Positions 52,745-62,459 of a DNA stretch of 64,000 nucleotides are shown piece by piece. The notes below the pieces were generated by a model. That model was not told the origin of the DNA. It was given only the letters and a program-made list of their open reading frames with translations, and searched no databases. The stretch lies in assembly GCF_004348735.1 (NCBI RefSeq), contig NZ_SMKT01000002.1:1-64000 (forward strand), read 5' to 3'. The first letter of the stretch is position 1. Each line of letters starts with the position of its first letter. This DNA is from Actinomadura sp. KC06. GTDB taxonomy: Bacteria > Actinomycetota > Actinomycetes > Streptosporangiales > Streptosporangiaceae. The position numbers were made by a program, and so were the translations under genes.

Positions 52745-55051
52745 TTACCCGGAATGGAGGTCCAGGGCCGCGCGGACGATCGAGTCGGTGTCGATGCCGT
52801 GGTGGCGGTGGACGTCGCCGATCGAGCCGGACTGGCCGAATCCGGTGACGCCCAAGGTGACGCAGGGGACGTTGTTCACCCCGGCAAGGAAGGCCAGGGT
52901 GTGCGGATGGCCGTCCAGGACGGTGACGAGCGGGGTGGCGCGTGCGGCGGGGAACGCCTGGTCCAGGATCCAGTTCGGGCCGTCGTCCTGGCCCTGGCGG
53001 GAGCGGAGGGCCTGGAAGAGCAGGCCGGGGCTGGTCACGCATACCACGTCCGTGCCGACGCCCGCCTGCTCCAGGCGGTCGGCGGCGGCGAGCGCCTCGG
53101 GGACGAGGGCGCCCATCGCCGCCACGGTGACGGCGGGACGTTCGGCGCGGCGCAGCGGATAGGCGCCCGCGACCACCTGGCGGCGACGGCGCTCCCGGGC
53201 CGCGGGGTCGGCCGGGACCGCGGCGAGCGTCTGGTCCACCGGACGGGTCGACAGCCGCAGGTAGGCCGAGCCGCCACCGGGGCGGCCGAGGCGGGCCATG
53301 CTCGCGAGCAGCGTCCACTCGGTGTCGAGGGCGAACGCGGGCTCGTAGGCGACGCAGCCCGGCTGCTCGATCCCGATCGACGGCGTGACGATCGACTGAT
53401 GCGCGCCGCCCTCGGGGGCCAGCGTCACCCCGGACGGCGTGCCGATCAGGATCGACTGTCCGCCCGCGTACATGCCGAACGACCACGGTTCGAGGGCGCG
53501 TCCGACGAACGGGTCGTACAGGACGCCGATCGGGAGCAGCGGGCGGTTCCAGCGGCTCCATGTGGCGCCGAGCTCGCCGAGCAGCCCGACCAGGTTGGTC
53601 TCGGCGATGCCCAGCTCGATGTGCTGGCCCGCCGGCCCCTCCCGCCAGTGCAGGATCGTCTCGCCGTCGTCGGCGAACCAGTCGCGGCGCTCGGCGGTCG
53701 ACCAGACGCCGACCTTGTTCACCCAGCCGCCGAGGTTGGTGGTGGAGCTGACGTCCGGGCTGACGGTGACGACCCGCGCCGCCGCCTCGGGCGCCTCCCG
53801 GGTCAGGTCCAGCAGGAGGCGGCCCAGCGCGGCCTGGGTGGTCGCGGTGCCCTTCGGGGTGCGGCCGATGTCGTCCGGCAGTTTGGGCGGGAGCTGCGGC
53901 GCGGCGGGGGTGCGGCGCAGCCGCGCGGCGGTGTCGGCGCACAGGCGGGCGGCGGCCGATCCGTCCTCGAAGCGGGCCCACGGGTCGGCCGCGTTGACGC
54001 CCAGCTCGGTCGCCAGCCCGGCGATCTGGTCGCCGGTGAGGAGGGACGAGTGGTTCTGGGGGTGGCCCTCGCTGGGCAGGCCGTGGCCCTTGACCGTGTA
54101 CGCGAAGATCACGGTGGGGCGGGAGTCGTCGATGGACGCGAACGCGTCGGCCAGGCTGCCGTGGTCGTGCCCGCCCAGGTTGCGCAGGGCGGCGAGGAGC
54201 GTCGCGTCGTCCAGCGCCGCGACGAGGCGGGCGACGGGCTCGCTCCCGCCGGGGAGCCGCTCGCGCAGCTCGTCCGCGTCGCAGCGCAGGAGCCGCTGGT
54301 ACTCCGGGTTGGGCATCGCGTCGATGCGGGCGCGCAGGTCGTCCCCGCCGGGGCGGTCGAACAGCTCGGTCAGCAGCCGTCCGTACTTCAGCGTCAGCAC
54401 CTGCCAGCCCGCGGCGGCGAACATGCCCTTGAGCCGGTGCGCGGCCAGGTACGGGACGACCCTGTCGAGGGACTGCCGGTTGAGGTCGACGATCCACACG
54501 ATCTCCCCCAGCTCGGCCACGCCGGGGTCGAGGATCGCCTCCCAGACCGCGCCCTCGTCCAGCTCGGCGTCGCCGACCAGCGAGTACTGCCGCCCGGCGG
54601 GACGCCCGCCGGACTCCCGGTCCACGTACCGGCGGGCGATCGCGCCCCAGATCGGCGCGGTGGCGCCGATGCCGACCGACCCGGTGGAGTAGTCGACCGG
54701 GTCCGGGTCCTTGGTGCGGCTCGGGTAGCTCTGCAGGCCGCCGAACTCGCGCAGGGACGTCAGGAACCGCTCGTCCAGCTCGCCGAGCAGGTAGTTGATC
54801 GCGTGCAGGACCGGCGAGGCGTGCGGCTTGACCGAGACGCGGTCGTCCGGTCCCAGGTGCCGGAACCACAGCGCCGTCATGATCGTCGCCATCGACGCCG
54901 AGGACGCCTGGTGCCCGCCCACCTTCAGCCCGGACGGGTTGGGCCGCACCCGGTTGGCGTGGTCCACGATGGCCGTCGCGAGCCACAGCACCCGCCGCTC
55001 GACCTCCGCCAGCACGCCGGCGTGCGCGGCCGTCGCCACCTGATCGTTCAT
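52745..55051 (-). CDS. Transketolase-like/pyruvate dehydrogenase E1 (AceE-like) enzyme
   Basis: This 768-aa thiamine-diphosphate enzyme resembles the homodimeric AceE-type E1 component. The cofactor motif reads GDAELDEG...DLNRQSLD (GDG-N27-N type, near 160-195), with GHQASSASMATIMTALWFRHL near 46 and ELGIAETNLVGLLGELG near 480 in the pyrimidine-binding domain. It is shorter than AceE (about 890 aa) and no E2/E3 genes are near, so it may be a stand-alone 2-oxoacid decarboxylating or transketolase-type enzyme of the catabolic operon. It lies 16 nt after the aldehyde dehydrogenase gene, with AAGGAG upstream of the ATG. Confidence 0.88.
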   Translation of the reverse strand: MNDQVATAAHAGVLAEVERRVLWLATAIVDHANRVRPNPSGLKVGGHQASSASMATIMTALWFRHLGPDDRVSVKPHASPVLHAINYLLGELDERFLTSLREFGGLQSYPSRTKDPDPVDYSTGSVGIGATAPIWGAIARRYVDRESGGRPAGRQYSLVGDAELDEGAVWEAILDPGVAELGEIVWIVDLNRQSLDRVVPYLAAHRLKGMFAAAGWQVLTLKYGRLLTELFDRPGGDDLRARIDAMPNPEYQRLLRCDADELRERLPGGSEPVARLVAALDDATLLAALRNLGGHDHGSLADAFASIDDSRPTVIFAYTVKGHGLPSEGHPQNHSSLLTGDQIAGLATELGVNAADPWARFEDGSAAARLCADTAARLRRTPAAPQLPPKLPDDIGRTPKGTATTQAALGRLLLDLTREAPEAAARVVTVSPDVSSTTNLGGWVNKVGVWSTAERRDWFADDGETILHWREGPAGQHIELGIAETNLVGLLGELGATWSRWNRPLLPIGVLYDPFVGRALEPWSFGMYAGGQSILIGTPSGVTLAPEGGAHQSIVTPSIGIEQPGCVAYEPAFALDTEWTLLASMARLGRPGGGSAYLRLSTRPVDQTLAAVPADPAARERRRRQVVAGAYPLRRAERPAVTVAAMGALVPEALAAADRLEQAGVGTDVVCVTSPGLLFQALRSRQGQDDGPNWILDQAFPAARATPLVTVLDGHPHTLAFLAGVNNVPCVTLGVTGFGQSGSIGDVHRHHGIDTDSIVRAALDLHSG

Positions 55052-55067
55052 CGTCGGCTCCTTCGCC

Positions 55068-56525
55068 TCAGCGCCAGGGCGGGGTCAGATCGACGGAGAT
55101 CGACTGGATCTCCGTCACGGCCTCGGCCATGTGGCGTCCGCCCAGCCGGCCGTGACCGCTGGCGGTGCCCGGCGCGCCGCCGAACGGCAGATGAAGCTCC
55201 CAGTAGTTGCTGGTGTCGTTGACGGTGACCTGCCCGGCGCGCAGCCGTCCGGCGACCGCCAGCGTACGGTCCAGGTCGCGGCCGAAGACCGCCGAGCTCA
55301 GCCCGTACCGGCCGCGGTTGGCGGCGGCGATGATCGTCTCGGTGTCGTCGCCGACCCGCAGCACCGGCGCCAGCGGGCCGAACGTCTCCTCGCTCATCAC
55401 CGCGGCGTCCTCGTCCAGCCCGACCAGGACGGTGGGGTTCCAGTACAGGTCCGTGGGCCGGTCGGGCAGCGGGCCGCCGCCGAACGCCGTCCGGCCTCCC
55501 CTGGCCTGCCCGTCGGCGATGTGCCTGGCCATCGTGTCGGCCACGCCGCGGGTGTGCACCGGCCCCATGGTCGTGGCGGCGTCGAACGGCGACCCGACCA
55601 CCTCGCGGCGGGCCTCCTCGACCAGGCGCTCTTCCAGCTCCGCCGCGATCGGCTCCGCCGCGACGATCCGTCCGGCGGCCGAGCAGGACTGGCCCGCGTT
55701 GGCGAACGCGGCCGAGGCGATCGCCGGGGCCGCGCGGTCCAGGTCGGCGTCGGGCAGCACCACGACGGGCCCGTTGCCGCCCAGCTCCATCACCTGCGCC
55801 TTGCCGGCGGCGAGCCGGGCGATCTCGGCGCCCGCCTTCGAGCTGCCGGTGAACCCGACGCCGTTGACGGCGGGATGGGACACCAGGCGCTGCGCCGGTC
55901 CGAGGTCCGGTCCGGTGATCAGGTTGACCAGCCCCGGCGGGACGTCCGCCGCCTCGATGCAGTCGTACAGCGCGCCCGCCACCGCCGCCATGCTGGGCGC
56001 CGGACGCCACACGACCGCGTTGCCGCAGGCCAGCAGCGGCCCGAGGTACTCCACCGGGATGTTCACCGGGAAGTTGAACGGCGTCATCACCGCCCACACG
56101 CCGCGCGGCTTGCGGGTGGTCAGCACCAGCTTCGCGCCGTCGCGCACCGGGACGGTCTCGCCGCCGAGCCGCTTGCCCTCCTCGGCCGCGAGCCGGAAGC
56201 CCTCGGCGGCCAGCCGGATCTCGCCCTCGGCCTGGTCCACCGGCTTGCCGTGTTCGAGGGCCAGCAGCCGGGCCATCGCGGGCGCGCGCTCCTCGACGAC
56301 GGCGGCGACCCGGTGGCACCAGTCCGCGCGGGTGAACGCGCTCTCCTGTCGGTGCGCCTCGAACGCCTCCTCGGCGGCGGCCACCGCCGCGTCGACGTCG
56401 GGCTCGGCGGCCCGCGCGATGGCGGCGATCCGCTCCCCGGTCGCCGGGCTCACCGCGTCGTAGACCGCGCCCTCGCGGGCGGGCACGGCGCGGCCGCCGA
56501 TCCGCAGTGCGACCTCGTCAGCCAC
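55068..56525 (-). CDS. NAD(P)-dependent aldehyde dehydrogenase
   Basis: This 485-aa aldehyde dehydrogenase has the Glu general base in MELGGNGPVVVLPDADL near 245 and the catalytic Cys in FANAGQSCSAAGR near 280. The cofactor-loop motif GVGFTGSSKAGAEIA is near 223. The length is typical. It oxidises an aldehyde arising in the pathway, possibly upstream of the AceE-like enzyme. The GTG at 56525 overlaps the ABC ATPase stop by 8 nt and has AAGGAGG upstream. Confidence 0.95.
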   Translation of the reverse strand: MADEVALRIGGRAVPAREGAVYDAVSPATGERIAAIARAAEPDVDAAVAAAEEAFEAHRQESAFTRADWCHRVAAVVEERAPAMARLLALEHGKPVDQAEGEIRLAAEGFRLAAEEGKRLGGETVPVRDGAKLVLTTRKPRGVWAVMTPFNFPVNIPVEYLGPLLACGNAVVWRPAPSMAAVAGALYDCIEAADVPPGLVNLITGPDLGPAQRLVSHPAVNGVGFTGSSKAGAEIARLAAGKAQVMELGGNGPVVVLPDADLDRAAPAIASAAFANAGQSCSAAGRIVAAEPIAAELEERLVEEARREVVGSPFDAATTMGPVHTRGVADTMARHIADGQARGGRTAFGGGPLPDRPTDLYWNPTVLVGLDEDAAVMSEETFGPLAPVLRVGDDTETIIAAANRGRYGLSSAVFGRDLDRTLAVAGRLRAGQVTVNDTSNYWELHLPFGGAPGTASGHGRLGGRHMAEAVTEIQSISVDLTPPWR

Positions 56526-57618
56526 TCCCGACCTCCTTGGCGATCTTCGGGGCGGGCGTCCACGCGAGCGCGCCGCCGCCCTCGGCGTCGAACAGATGGG
56601 CCTTCCCCGGACGGACGCGCATCGCCACCGGGGTCCCGGAGTCCAGCTCGATGTCCGGGTCGGCGCGGGCGATGACGTCGCCGGACGGGAACGAGGCCAC
56701 GACGATCGCCTCGACCCCGAGCCGCTCGATCAGCCGGACCCGGCCGACCGCGTCGGGACCGTCGCCCGGCTCCAGGGTGACGTCCTCCGGACGGACGCCG
56801 AGCGTCACGCCCGCCCTGGCGGACCCGGTCCAGCCGATCGGGACCGTCCAGTCGCCGTGCGCGAACGAACCGTCGTCGTCCAGGTCGCCCGGCACGAAGT
56901 TCATCCCCGGCGTCCCCACGAATCCGGCGACGAACCGGTTCGCGGGCCGCCGGTACAGGTCGAGCGGCGGCGCCTCCTGCTGCACCACCCCGCCGTTCAT
57001 GACGACGACCCGGTCGGCCATGCTCATCGCCTCGCCCTGGTCGTGCGTGACGTACACGAAGGTGCCGCCCAGCTCGCGCTGCAGCTCGCGCAGGCTGATC
57101 CGCATGTCGGCGCGGAGCTTGGCGTCGAGGTTGCTGAGCGGCTCGTCCAGCAGGAAGACGTTGGGCCGGCGGACGATCGCCCGCGCCAGCGCCACCCGCT
57201 GCTGCTGGCCGCCGGACAGCTGCCGCGGCTTGCGGTCGAGGAGCGTGCCGATGTCGAGCATCTCGGCGACCTCGGCGACCCGCGCGGCGATCTCGGCGGC
57301 GGGCTGCTTGCGCAGCTTGAGGGCGAACGAGATGTTCTCCCGGACGCTGCGGTTCGGGTAGAGCGCGTACGACTGGAACACCATCGCGACGTCGCGCTTG
57401 TGCGGCGGGACGTCCTGGACCTCCTTCCCGTCGAACAGGATCCGCCCGGACGACGCCTCCTCCAGCCCGGAGATCATGTTCAGGGTGGTGGTCTTGCCGC
57501 ACCCGCTCGGGCCGAGCAGCACGGTGAAGCTGCCGTCCTCGATGGTCAGGTCGATCGAGTCGACGATCAGCGTGTCACCGAACCGCTTGGTGACCTGCCG
57601 GAGTTCGATACTGGACAC
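56518..57618 (-). CDS. ABC importer ATP-binding protein (UgpC/MalK type)
   Basis: This 366-aa ATPase has Walker A GPSGCGKTT near 37, Q-loop VFQSYALYPNRSV, signature LSGGQQQRVALARAI, Walker B VFLLDEPLSNLDAKL and VTHDQGEAMSM, followed by TOBE/MalK-like regulatory domains (LGVRPEDVTLEPG near 270). It serves the two downstream-encoded permeases and the Tat lipoprotein. GTG start. Confidence 0.96.
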   Translation of the reverse strand: MSSIELRQVTKRFGDTLIVDSIDLTIEDGSFTVLLGPSGCGKTTTLNMISGLEEASSGRILFDGKEVQDVPPHKRDVAMVFQSYALYPNRSVRENISFALKLRKQPAAEIAARVAEVAEMLDIGTLLDRKPRQLSGGQQQRVALARAIVRRPNVFLLDEPLSNLDAKLRADMRISLRELQRELGGTFVYVTHDQGEAMSMADRVVVMNGGVVQQEAPPLDLYRRPANRFVAGFVGTPGMNFVPGDLDDDGSFAHGDWTVPIGWTGSARAGVTLGVRPEDVTLEPGDGPDAVGRVRLIERLGVEAIVVASFPSGDVIARADPDIELDSGTPVAMRVRPGKAHLFDAEGGGALAWTPAPKIAKEVGSG

Positions 57619-57621
57619 GCG

Positions 57622-58509
57622 TCACACCTTTCCGACGCCTGAGGTCAGGCCGCGTACGAGGAACCGCTGCGAGACGAGGGCGAGCAGCATGGTGGGCAGT
57701 GCGGCCAGCAGCGTGCCGGCGGCCATGATGCCGAAGGACTGCTCGCGCACGTTGTAGAGCCCGGAGATGGCCGGCTGGATGAGCATCGCGTCCGTCCGCG
57801 AGTTCAGGACCAGCGCGAACAGGAAGTCGTTCCACGACACCATGAACGAGAACAGGCCGACGCTGATGATCCCGGGGCGGGCCAGCGGCAGCACCACGCG
57901 GGCGAAGACCTGCCAGCGGGTGCAGCCGTCGATCATCGCGGCCCGGTCCACCTCGACGGGGATCCCGTTGAAGTAGGCCCGCATCATCCACACCGAGAAC
58001 GGCACCGTGAAGCCGAGGTGGGCGATGACGACGCCCGTCCTGGCGTCGGTGAGGTCCATCGAGTGGAGCATCACGTAGAACGGCACGACGAGGGCGAACA
58101 CCGGGACGAGCTGGCTGCCGAGCATCAGGCCCGGGACCGTCCGGGAACCGGGGAACCGGAACCGCGCGAACGCGTAGCCCGCCGTGGAGGCGATCATGAT
58201 GTTGAGGACGGCGACGCAGACCGCCACCACGGCGCTGTTCTGCATGCCGGGGACGATCAGGTCGCTCGGGTTGCTCGGCGGCGCGCCGCTGAACGCCGAG
58301 TCGAAGATCTGCTGGAAGCTCCCGAAGTCCATGGCGGGGATCCACCGCGGCGGGGTGCGCAGCGAGTCGGCCCGGGACGTCAGCGCCACCAGCAGCAGGA
58401 AGTAGAACGGCAGCAGCACCCAGAGCAGGAGCGCCAGGACGATCCCGGTGCGCAGCGCGCGCACCCCGATCCGTTTCGCCAGGCGCGCGCGGTTCGCGGT
58501 GGCGGTCAC
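57622..58509 (-). CDS. Carbohydrate-type ABC permease (MalG/UgpE-like)
   Basis: This 295-aa inner-membrane permease has about six transmembrane helices. The EAA loop VEVDRAAMIDGCTRWQVFARVVLPLARPGI near 190 contacts the ATPase. The N-terminal helix VLALLLWVLLPFYFLLLVAL is typical of MalG-like subunits. The GTG at 58509 overlaps the stop of the partner permease, and the gene ends 3 nt before the ATPase gene. Confidence 0.95.
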   Translation of the reverse strand: MTATANRARLAKRIGVRALRTGIVLALLLWVLLPFYFLLLVALTSRADSLRTPPRWIPAMDFGSFQQIFDSAFSGAPPSNPSDLIVPGMQNSAVVAVCVAVLNIMIASTAGYAFARFRFPGSRTVPGLMLGSQLVPVFALVVPFYVMLHSMDLTDARTGVVIAHLGFTVPFSVWMMRAYFNGIPVEVDRAAMIDGCTRWQVFARVVLPLARPGIISVGLFSFMVSWNDFLFALVLNSRTDAMLIQPAISGLYNVREQSFGIMAAGTLLAALPTMLLALVSQRFLVRGLTSGVGKV

Positions 58510-59417
58510 GCGGTCCTCCCTTCGCGCTTGCGGCGGGGGCCCCTGATGCCGAGCGCGGTGAGCGCGGCGAGCAGCACCATCGCCAGGGTCATCAGGTAGA
58601 AGATCGCCGCGCCCTTGCCGAGATCGAGGTCGCGGAACGCGGTCGTGTAGCCCCACCAGGACAGCAGCGTCGTCTCGGTGCCCGGGCCGCCGCCGGTGAG
58701 GATGTAGATCAGCGCGAACGCCAGGAACGCGTTGATCAGGGCGAGCACGGACACCACGAGCACGGTGTCGCGGATCCAGGGCAGCGTGACGAAGAAGAAC
58801 CGCCGGACGGGCCCGGCCCCGTCGATGCGCGCCGCCTTGTGCAGGTCCTCCGGGACGGTCTGGAGCGCGCCGAGGATGAGCAGCGTGGCGAACGGCACCA
58901 GGCTCCACACGAACGCCACCGCCATCACCGTCAGCGCGACCTGCCCGGACGCGAACCAGGCGACGTACCTGTCGATCAGCCCGGCCTGCTTCAGCCCCCC
59001 GTTCAGCGGCCCGAAGGTGGAGTTGAAGATCCAGCCGAAGGTGAGCGCCAGCGTGATCTGGGACAGCGACCACGGCAGGATCAGCACGCCCCGCACCAGC
59101 GACCGGCCCCGGAAGTCCTGGTTCAGGGCGAGGGCGAAGACCGTGCCGAGCAGCAGCGTGCCCGCGACGACGGCGGCGGCGAACAGCACGGTCCGGGTCA
59201 GCGACGGCAGGAACACCGGGTCGCTCAGGACGGCGGTGTAGTTGTCGAAGCCGACCCAGCGGGCCGGGGCGCGGCTGCCGAGGGTCTGCTCGTGCAGGCT
59301 GACCCAGAACGAGTAGACCAGCGGGTAGGCGAGCAGGACCAGCGTGACGATCAGGGCGGGCAGGGCCATGGCGATGCCGAACCTGGCCTCGCCGCGCCCG
59401 TAGCGAGTCGTGGCCAC
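58506..59417 (-). CDS. Carbohydrate-type ABC permease (MalF/UgpA-like)
   Basis: This 303-aa permease has about six transmembrane helices starting at IAMALPALIVTLVLLAYPLVYSFWVSL, and the EAA loop EDLHKAARIDGAGPVRRFFFVTLPWIRD near 205. It pairs with the MalG-like subunit encoded downstream. The GTG start at 59417 follows the binding-protein stop by 2 nt. Confidence 0.95.
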   Translation of the reverse strand: MATTRYGRGEARFGIAMALPALIVTLVLLAYPLVYSFWVSLHEQTLGSRAPARWVGFDNYTAVLSDPVFLPSLTRTVLFAAAVVAGTLLLGTVFALALNQDFRGRSLVRGVLILPWSLSQITLALTFGWIFNSTFGPLNGGLKQAGLIDRYVAWFASGQVALTVMAVAFVWSLVPFATLLILGALQTVPEDLHKAARIDGAGPVRRFFFVTLPWIRDTVLVVSVLALINAFLAFALIYILTGGGPGTETTLLSWWGYTTAFRDLDLGKGAAIFYLMTLAMVLLAALTALGIRGPRRKREGRTA

Positions 59418-59419
59418 GG

Positions 59420-60769
59420 CTACTTCTGCGCGCCCGCGAAGTCGCTCAGCTCCTTGAGCCCCTCGTCCGAGGACTTCTTGCCGAGGACGACCTCCTGCAG
59501 GACGGCGCACGCCCTGTCGGCGAACTTGGGGTACCAGGTCCGGGTGGTGACCGGGCCGAGGCTCACGGTCTTGGCGAGCTGGCCGGTCAGGGCGTCCACG
59601 TCGGCCCACTTCGCCCACGACTTGAGCACGGCCGGATCCGAGTCGACGCTCTTGTAGCCGCTGGAGAGCCCGAGCTCGGTGGCGACGAGGTTCTTCGGCA
59701 CGTGGTAGGAGCCGTCCTTGCCCGCGCCGCCGAGGTAGTCGATGAGCGTCCCGGCGTTCTTGTCGCCCTCGGTCTCATACGAAAGCATCCAATATGCGCC
59801 GAAACTATGTGTTTGATGTGTTTTGCCGGGCATGGCGATATTCTTCACGGCCTTGGCCGCGGAGCTCTGCTTCGGGTCCTTCCAGCCGACGACCTGCGCC
59901 TGGTACCGCATCGAGAAGCTGCTCTTGCCGCCGCCGAAGATGTTGGTCACACCGCCGTAGTCGGTGGTGAACAGGTCCTTCGGCACCAGGCCCTCGGAGT
60001 AGAGCGTCCGCCAGCGCTCCAGGGTGGCGCGCGCCGCGGCGTTGCCGACGAGGACCGGCTTGCCGGACGGGTCGAACAGCGAGCCGCCGCCCTCCGACGC
60101 CACCTCGGCCGCGAACTGGTGCCACATCAGGAACGCGTACTTGATCCAGTACGGCGAGTACGGCGTCTGGCTGATCCCCTTCGCCTTCAGCTCCCGCGCC
60201 TGCTCCAGGAACTCGTCCCAGGTCGCGGGCGCGGACGCGTCGATCTTCTTCAGATGGTCGGTGTTGACCACGAAGAGTTCGGCGCCCTGGAAGTAGGGCA
60301 GCGCGTAGATGTCGCCGTCGGGGCCCTTGAGCGCCTCGGCCACGCCGGGGTTCATGTTCGCGATCAGCTTGTCCAGGCCGGGCAGGTCCTTGAGGGAGCG
60401 CACCCACTGGTTCTTCGACCACGACTCCAGGTAGCCCTCGTCCGCGAAGAGCACGTCGTAGGACGCGTTGCCACCGGCGAGCTGCTGGTTGGTGACGGTG
60501 AGGTAGTCCTGCGCGACGTACGACGTGCCGAGCTTGAGCGGCGCGTAGTTGCTGTTGAAGTGGTCCACGTACGGCTTGAACAGCGGGCCGACCGCGGCGT
60601 CGTGGTGCATCTGGAGGTCGTTGGGGTCGCCGCCCCCGTCGCCGGACCCGCAGCCGGTCAGCAGGCCCGAGCCGCCGAGACCGGCGGCGACGCCGAGCGC
60701 CACGCCGCCGCGGAGGAAGGAACGCCTGGTCACGCGCGAGGCGCCCGGGGATGCGTTGCTGGTTGCCAT
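59420..60769 (-). CDS. ABC substrate-binding lipoprotein with Tat signal
   Basis: This solute-binding protein of about 449 aa has a twin-arginine signal (RVTRRSFLRGGVALGV) and a lipobox-like LLTGC-G. The mature part resembles extracellular binding proteins of the sugar/glycerol-phosphate type. ATG 60769 has GGAG upstream. The in-frame ATG at 60799, overlapping the D-aminoacylase stop (ATGA), is an alternative that adds 10 residues. An AT-rich patch with rare codons lies inside the gene at about 59775-59850. The ligand may be an N-acylated or D-amino acid derivative, judged from neighbours. Confidence 0.92.
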   Translation of the reverse strand: MATSNASPGASRVTRRSFLRGGVALGVAAGLGGSGLLTGCGSGDGGGDPNDLQMHHDAAVGPLFKPYVDHFNSNYAPLKLGTSYVAQDYLTVTNQQLAGGNASYDVLFADEGYLESWSKNQWVRSLKDLPGLDKLIANMNPGVAEALKGPDGDIYALPYFQGAELFVVNTDHLKKIDASAPATWDEFLEQARELKAKGISQTPYSPYWIKYAFLMWHQFAAEVASEGGGSLFDPSGKPVLVGNAAARATLERWRTLYSEGLVPKDLFTTDYGGVTNIFGGGKSSFSMRYQAQVVGWKDPKQSSAAKAVKNIAMPGKTHQTHSFGAYWMLSYETEGDKNAGTLIDYLGGAGKDGSYHVPKNLVATELGLSSGYKSVDSDPAVLKSWAKWADVDALTGQLAKTVSLGPVTTRTWYPKFADRACAVLQEVVLGKKSSDEGLKELSDFAGAQK

Positions 60770-60795
60770 GGATTGCTCCGTTCGCGTGGGGATGC

Positions 60796-62355
60796 TCATG
60801 CCGCCCGCAGGACCTTCCCTGCGCGCCGACCGGTGGGGCGGAAGTTGTCGATGGCGGTCTCGCCGTTCACGAAGACCCAGCGCATGAGGCCGGGGTAGGC
60901 GCGCCGGGCCTCCGGTCCCCTGTCGTTCTGGTAGGCCGCCGCGCGGGCCGGGTCGGCGACGGCGATATCGGCGTAGGAGCCGGATCGGAACGTTCCACGA
61001 TCGTCCAGGCGCAGCCGTTCGGCGGGGACGGTGGCCAGGTGCCGGATCGCCCGGTCGAGCGGCGTCCGGCCGAGGAGCGCGGGGACGAGGACCTCGGCCG
61101 CGCTCGCCAGGTTGCGCGGGTGCTCGTGCCGCGCCTGCTCGGCCGTCATCAGCCAGCCGTCGCTGCCGTGCATGGCGGCCGGGTGCGCCGACACCCGGGC
61201 GAGGTCGTCGCGCGACGCGGCCGGGACGATCATGGTGAGCCGCTCCCCCTCCGCCAGGATCAGTTCCAGCAGCACGTCCACGGCGTCCCGGCCGAGCAGG
61301 GCCGCGTACTCCGGCAGCGCCCGGCCGGACGCCTCGGGCCGCGTCCCCGACCGGCCGAAGATGATCTCGTCGGGACGGAACTGCGCCGCGCCGTCCAGGT
61401 GGCGGAGCAGCCGGAGCCGTTCGGCGCCCTCCCCGGCCCGCTGGCGCAGCAGTTCCCAGCCGCCGTCCAGGGAGCCGGGCGGGAGCAGGCTGGAGACGCC
61501 GGTGCTGCCCGAGGTGTAGGGGTAGTAGTCGACGGCGACACTGACGGCGCCGCGCTCGTTGGCCTCGTCGACCATCGCGAGGGTCTCCTCGGTGCGCCCC
61601 CAGTTGGCCTTGCCGAGTGCCTTGTGGTGGGAGATCTGCAGGTCGACGCCGGCGTCCTCGGCGGTGGAGATCGCCTCGGCCACGGACGCGACCAGGCCGT
61701 CCCGCTCGTCCCGCAGGTGGGTGGCGTAGAACCGGCCCGACCCGCGCAGCGGCGCGATGACCCGGCGCAGCTCGTCGGCGGCGGCGAACCGTCCCGGGGT
61801 GTAGACCAGGCCGCTGGAGACCCCGAACGCGCCCTGGTCGAGCCCTTCGGCGACGAGCCGCCGCATCTCGGCCACGGCCTCGTCCGACGGCGGGCGGGGG
61901 TCGGAGCCCGCGACGTGCTCCCGGACGGCGCCGAGCCCGACGAGCGGGGCGACGTTCACGCCGGTGCCGAGCGACTCCAGGTGCGCCGCGTAGGACGCCA
62001 GGTCGGGGAAGCCGCGGTCGAGCCGGGAGCTGAAGAAGGAGCCGAACCCGATGCTCGACGGCGGCAGCGGGAACGGCGAGAAGCCGCAGTTCCCGGTGAC
62101 GTCGGTGGTCACGCCCTGGTGCAGGCGCGACGGCGCGGCCGGGTCGTGCTGGAGCGTGAAGTCGCTGTGGGTGTGCATGTCAACGAACCCCGGCAGCACC
62201 AGCAGGCCGGTGGCGTCGAACACCGCCGCGCCGGCGGGCGGCTCGATCCGCGCCGCCAGCGCCGTCACCCGCTCACCCTCGATGAGCAGGTCGAGCACCG
62301 CGTCGGTCCCGGTTCCGGGGTCGACGACGCGGCCGCCACGGATGATCTTCACCAC
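60796..62355 (-). CDS. N-acyl-D-amino-acid deacylase (D-aminoacylase)
   Basis: This amidohydrolase of about 519 aa is of the D-aminoacylase type. It carries the metal-binding DMHTHSDF near residue 60, VTTDVTGNCGFSPFP, THLRDERDGLV and ISHHKALGKANWG, all characteristic of the family, and the C-terminal ADIAVADPARAAAYQ. It hydrolyses N-acyl-D-amino acids (or related dihydropyrimidine/peptide-like substrates) to D-amino acids. The start is uncertain: GTG at 62355 or 62352 is preferred to GTG at 62391, which would fall inside the operator repeats. It is the first gene of the minus-strand operon. Confidence 0.93.
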   Translation of the reverse strand: MVKIIRGGRVVDPGTGTDAVLDLLIEGERVTALAARIEPPAGAAVFDATGLLVLPGFVDMHTHSDFTLQHDPAAPSRLHQGVTTDVTGNCGFSPFPLPPSSIGFGSFFSSRLDRGFPDLASYAAHLESLGTGVNVAPLVGLGAVREHVAGSDPRPPSDEAVAEMRRLVAEGLDQGAFGVSSGLVYTPGRFAAADELRRVIAPLRGSGRFYATHLRDERDGLVASVAEAISTAEDAGVDLQISHHKALGKANWGRTEETLAMVDEANERGAVSVAVDYYPYTSGSTGVSSLLPPGSLDGGWELLRQRAGEGAERLRLLRHLDGAAQFRPDEIIFGRSGTRPEASGRALPEYAALLGRDAVDVLLELILAEGERLTMIVPAASRDDLARVSAHPAAMHGSDGWLMTAEQARHEHPRNLASAAEVLVPALLGRTPLDRAIRHLATVPAERLRLDDRGTFRSGSYADIAVADPARAAAYQNDRGPEARRAYPGLMRWVFVNGETAIDNFRPTGRRAGKVLRAA

Positions 62356-62364
62356 TGTCGTTGC

Positions 62365-62390
62365 GTTCCATTCTGCGGTTTGGAGTTCCA
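62365..62390. promoter_or_regulatory. Direct repeat GTTCCA, 20 bp apart, in divergent promoter
   Basis: GTTCCATTC (62365) and GTTCCACTC (62385) recur two helical turns apart in the gap between the D-aminoacylase gene and the divergent IclR gene. They are candidate binding sites for the IclR protein. The gap is AT-rich compared with its surroundings. Confidence 0.5.
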
Positions 62391-62459
62391 CTCAATGGGA
62401 TGTTGTGGCAACCTAATCTCGCTGCCGCTCCCCGGTCAAGGCATTCTTTGGAGGCGTTC

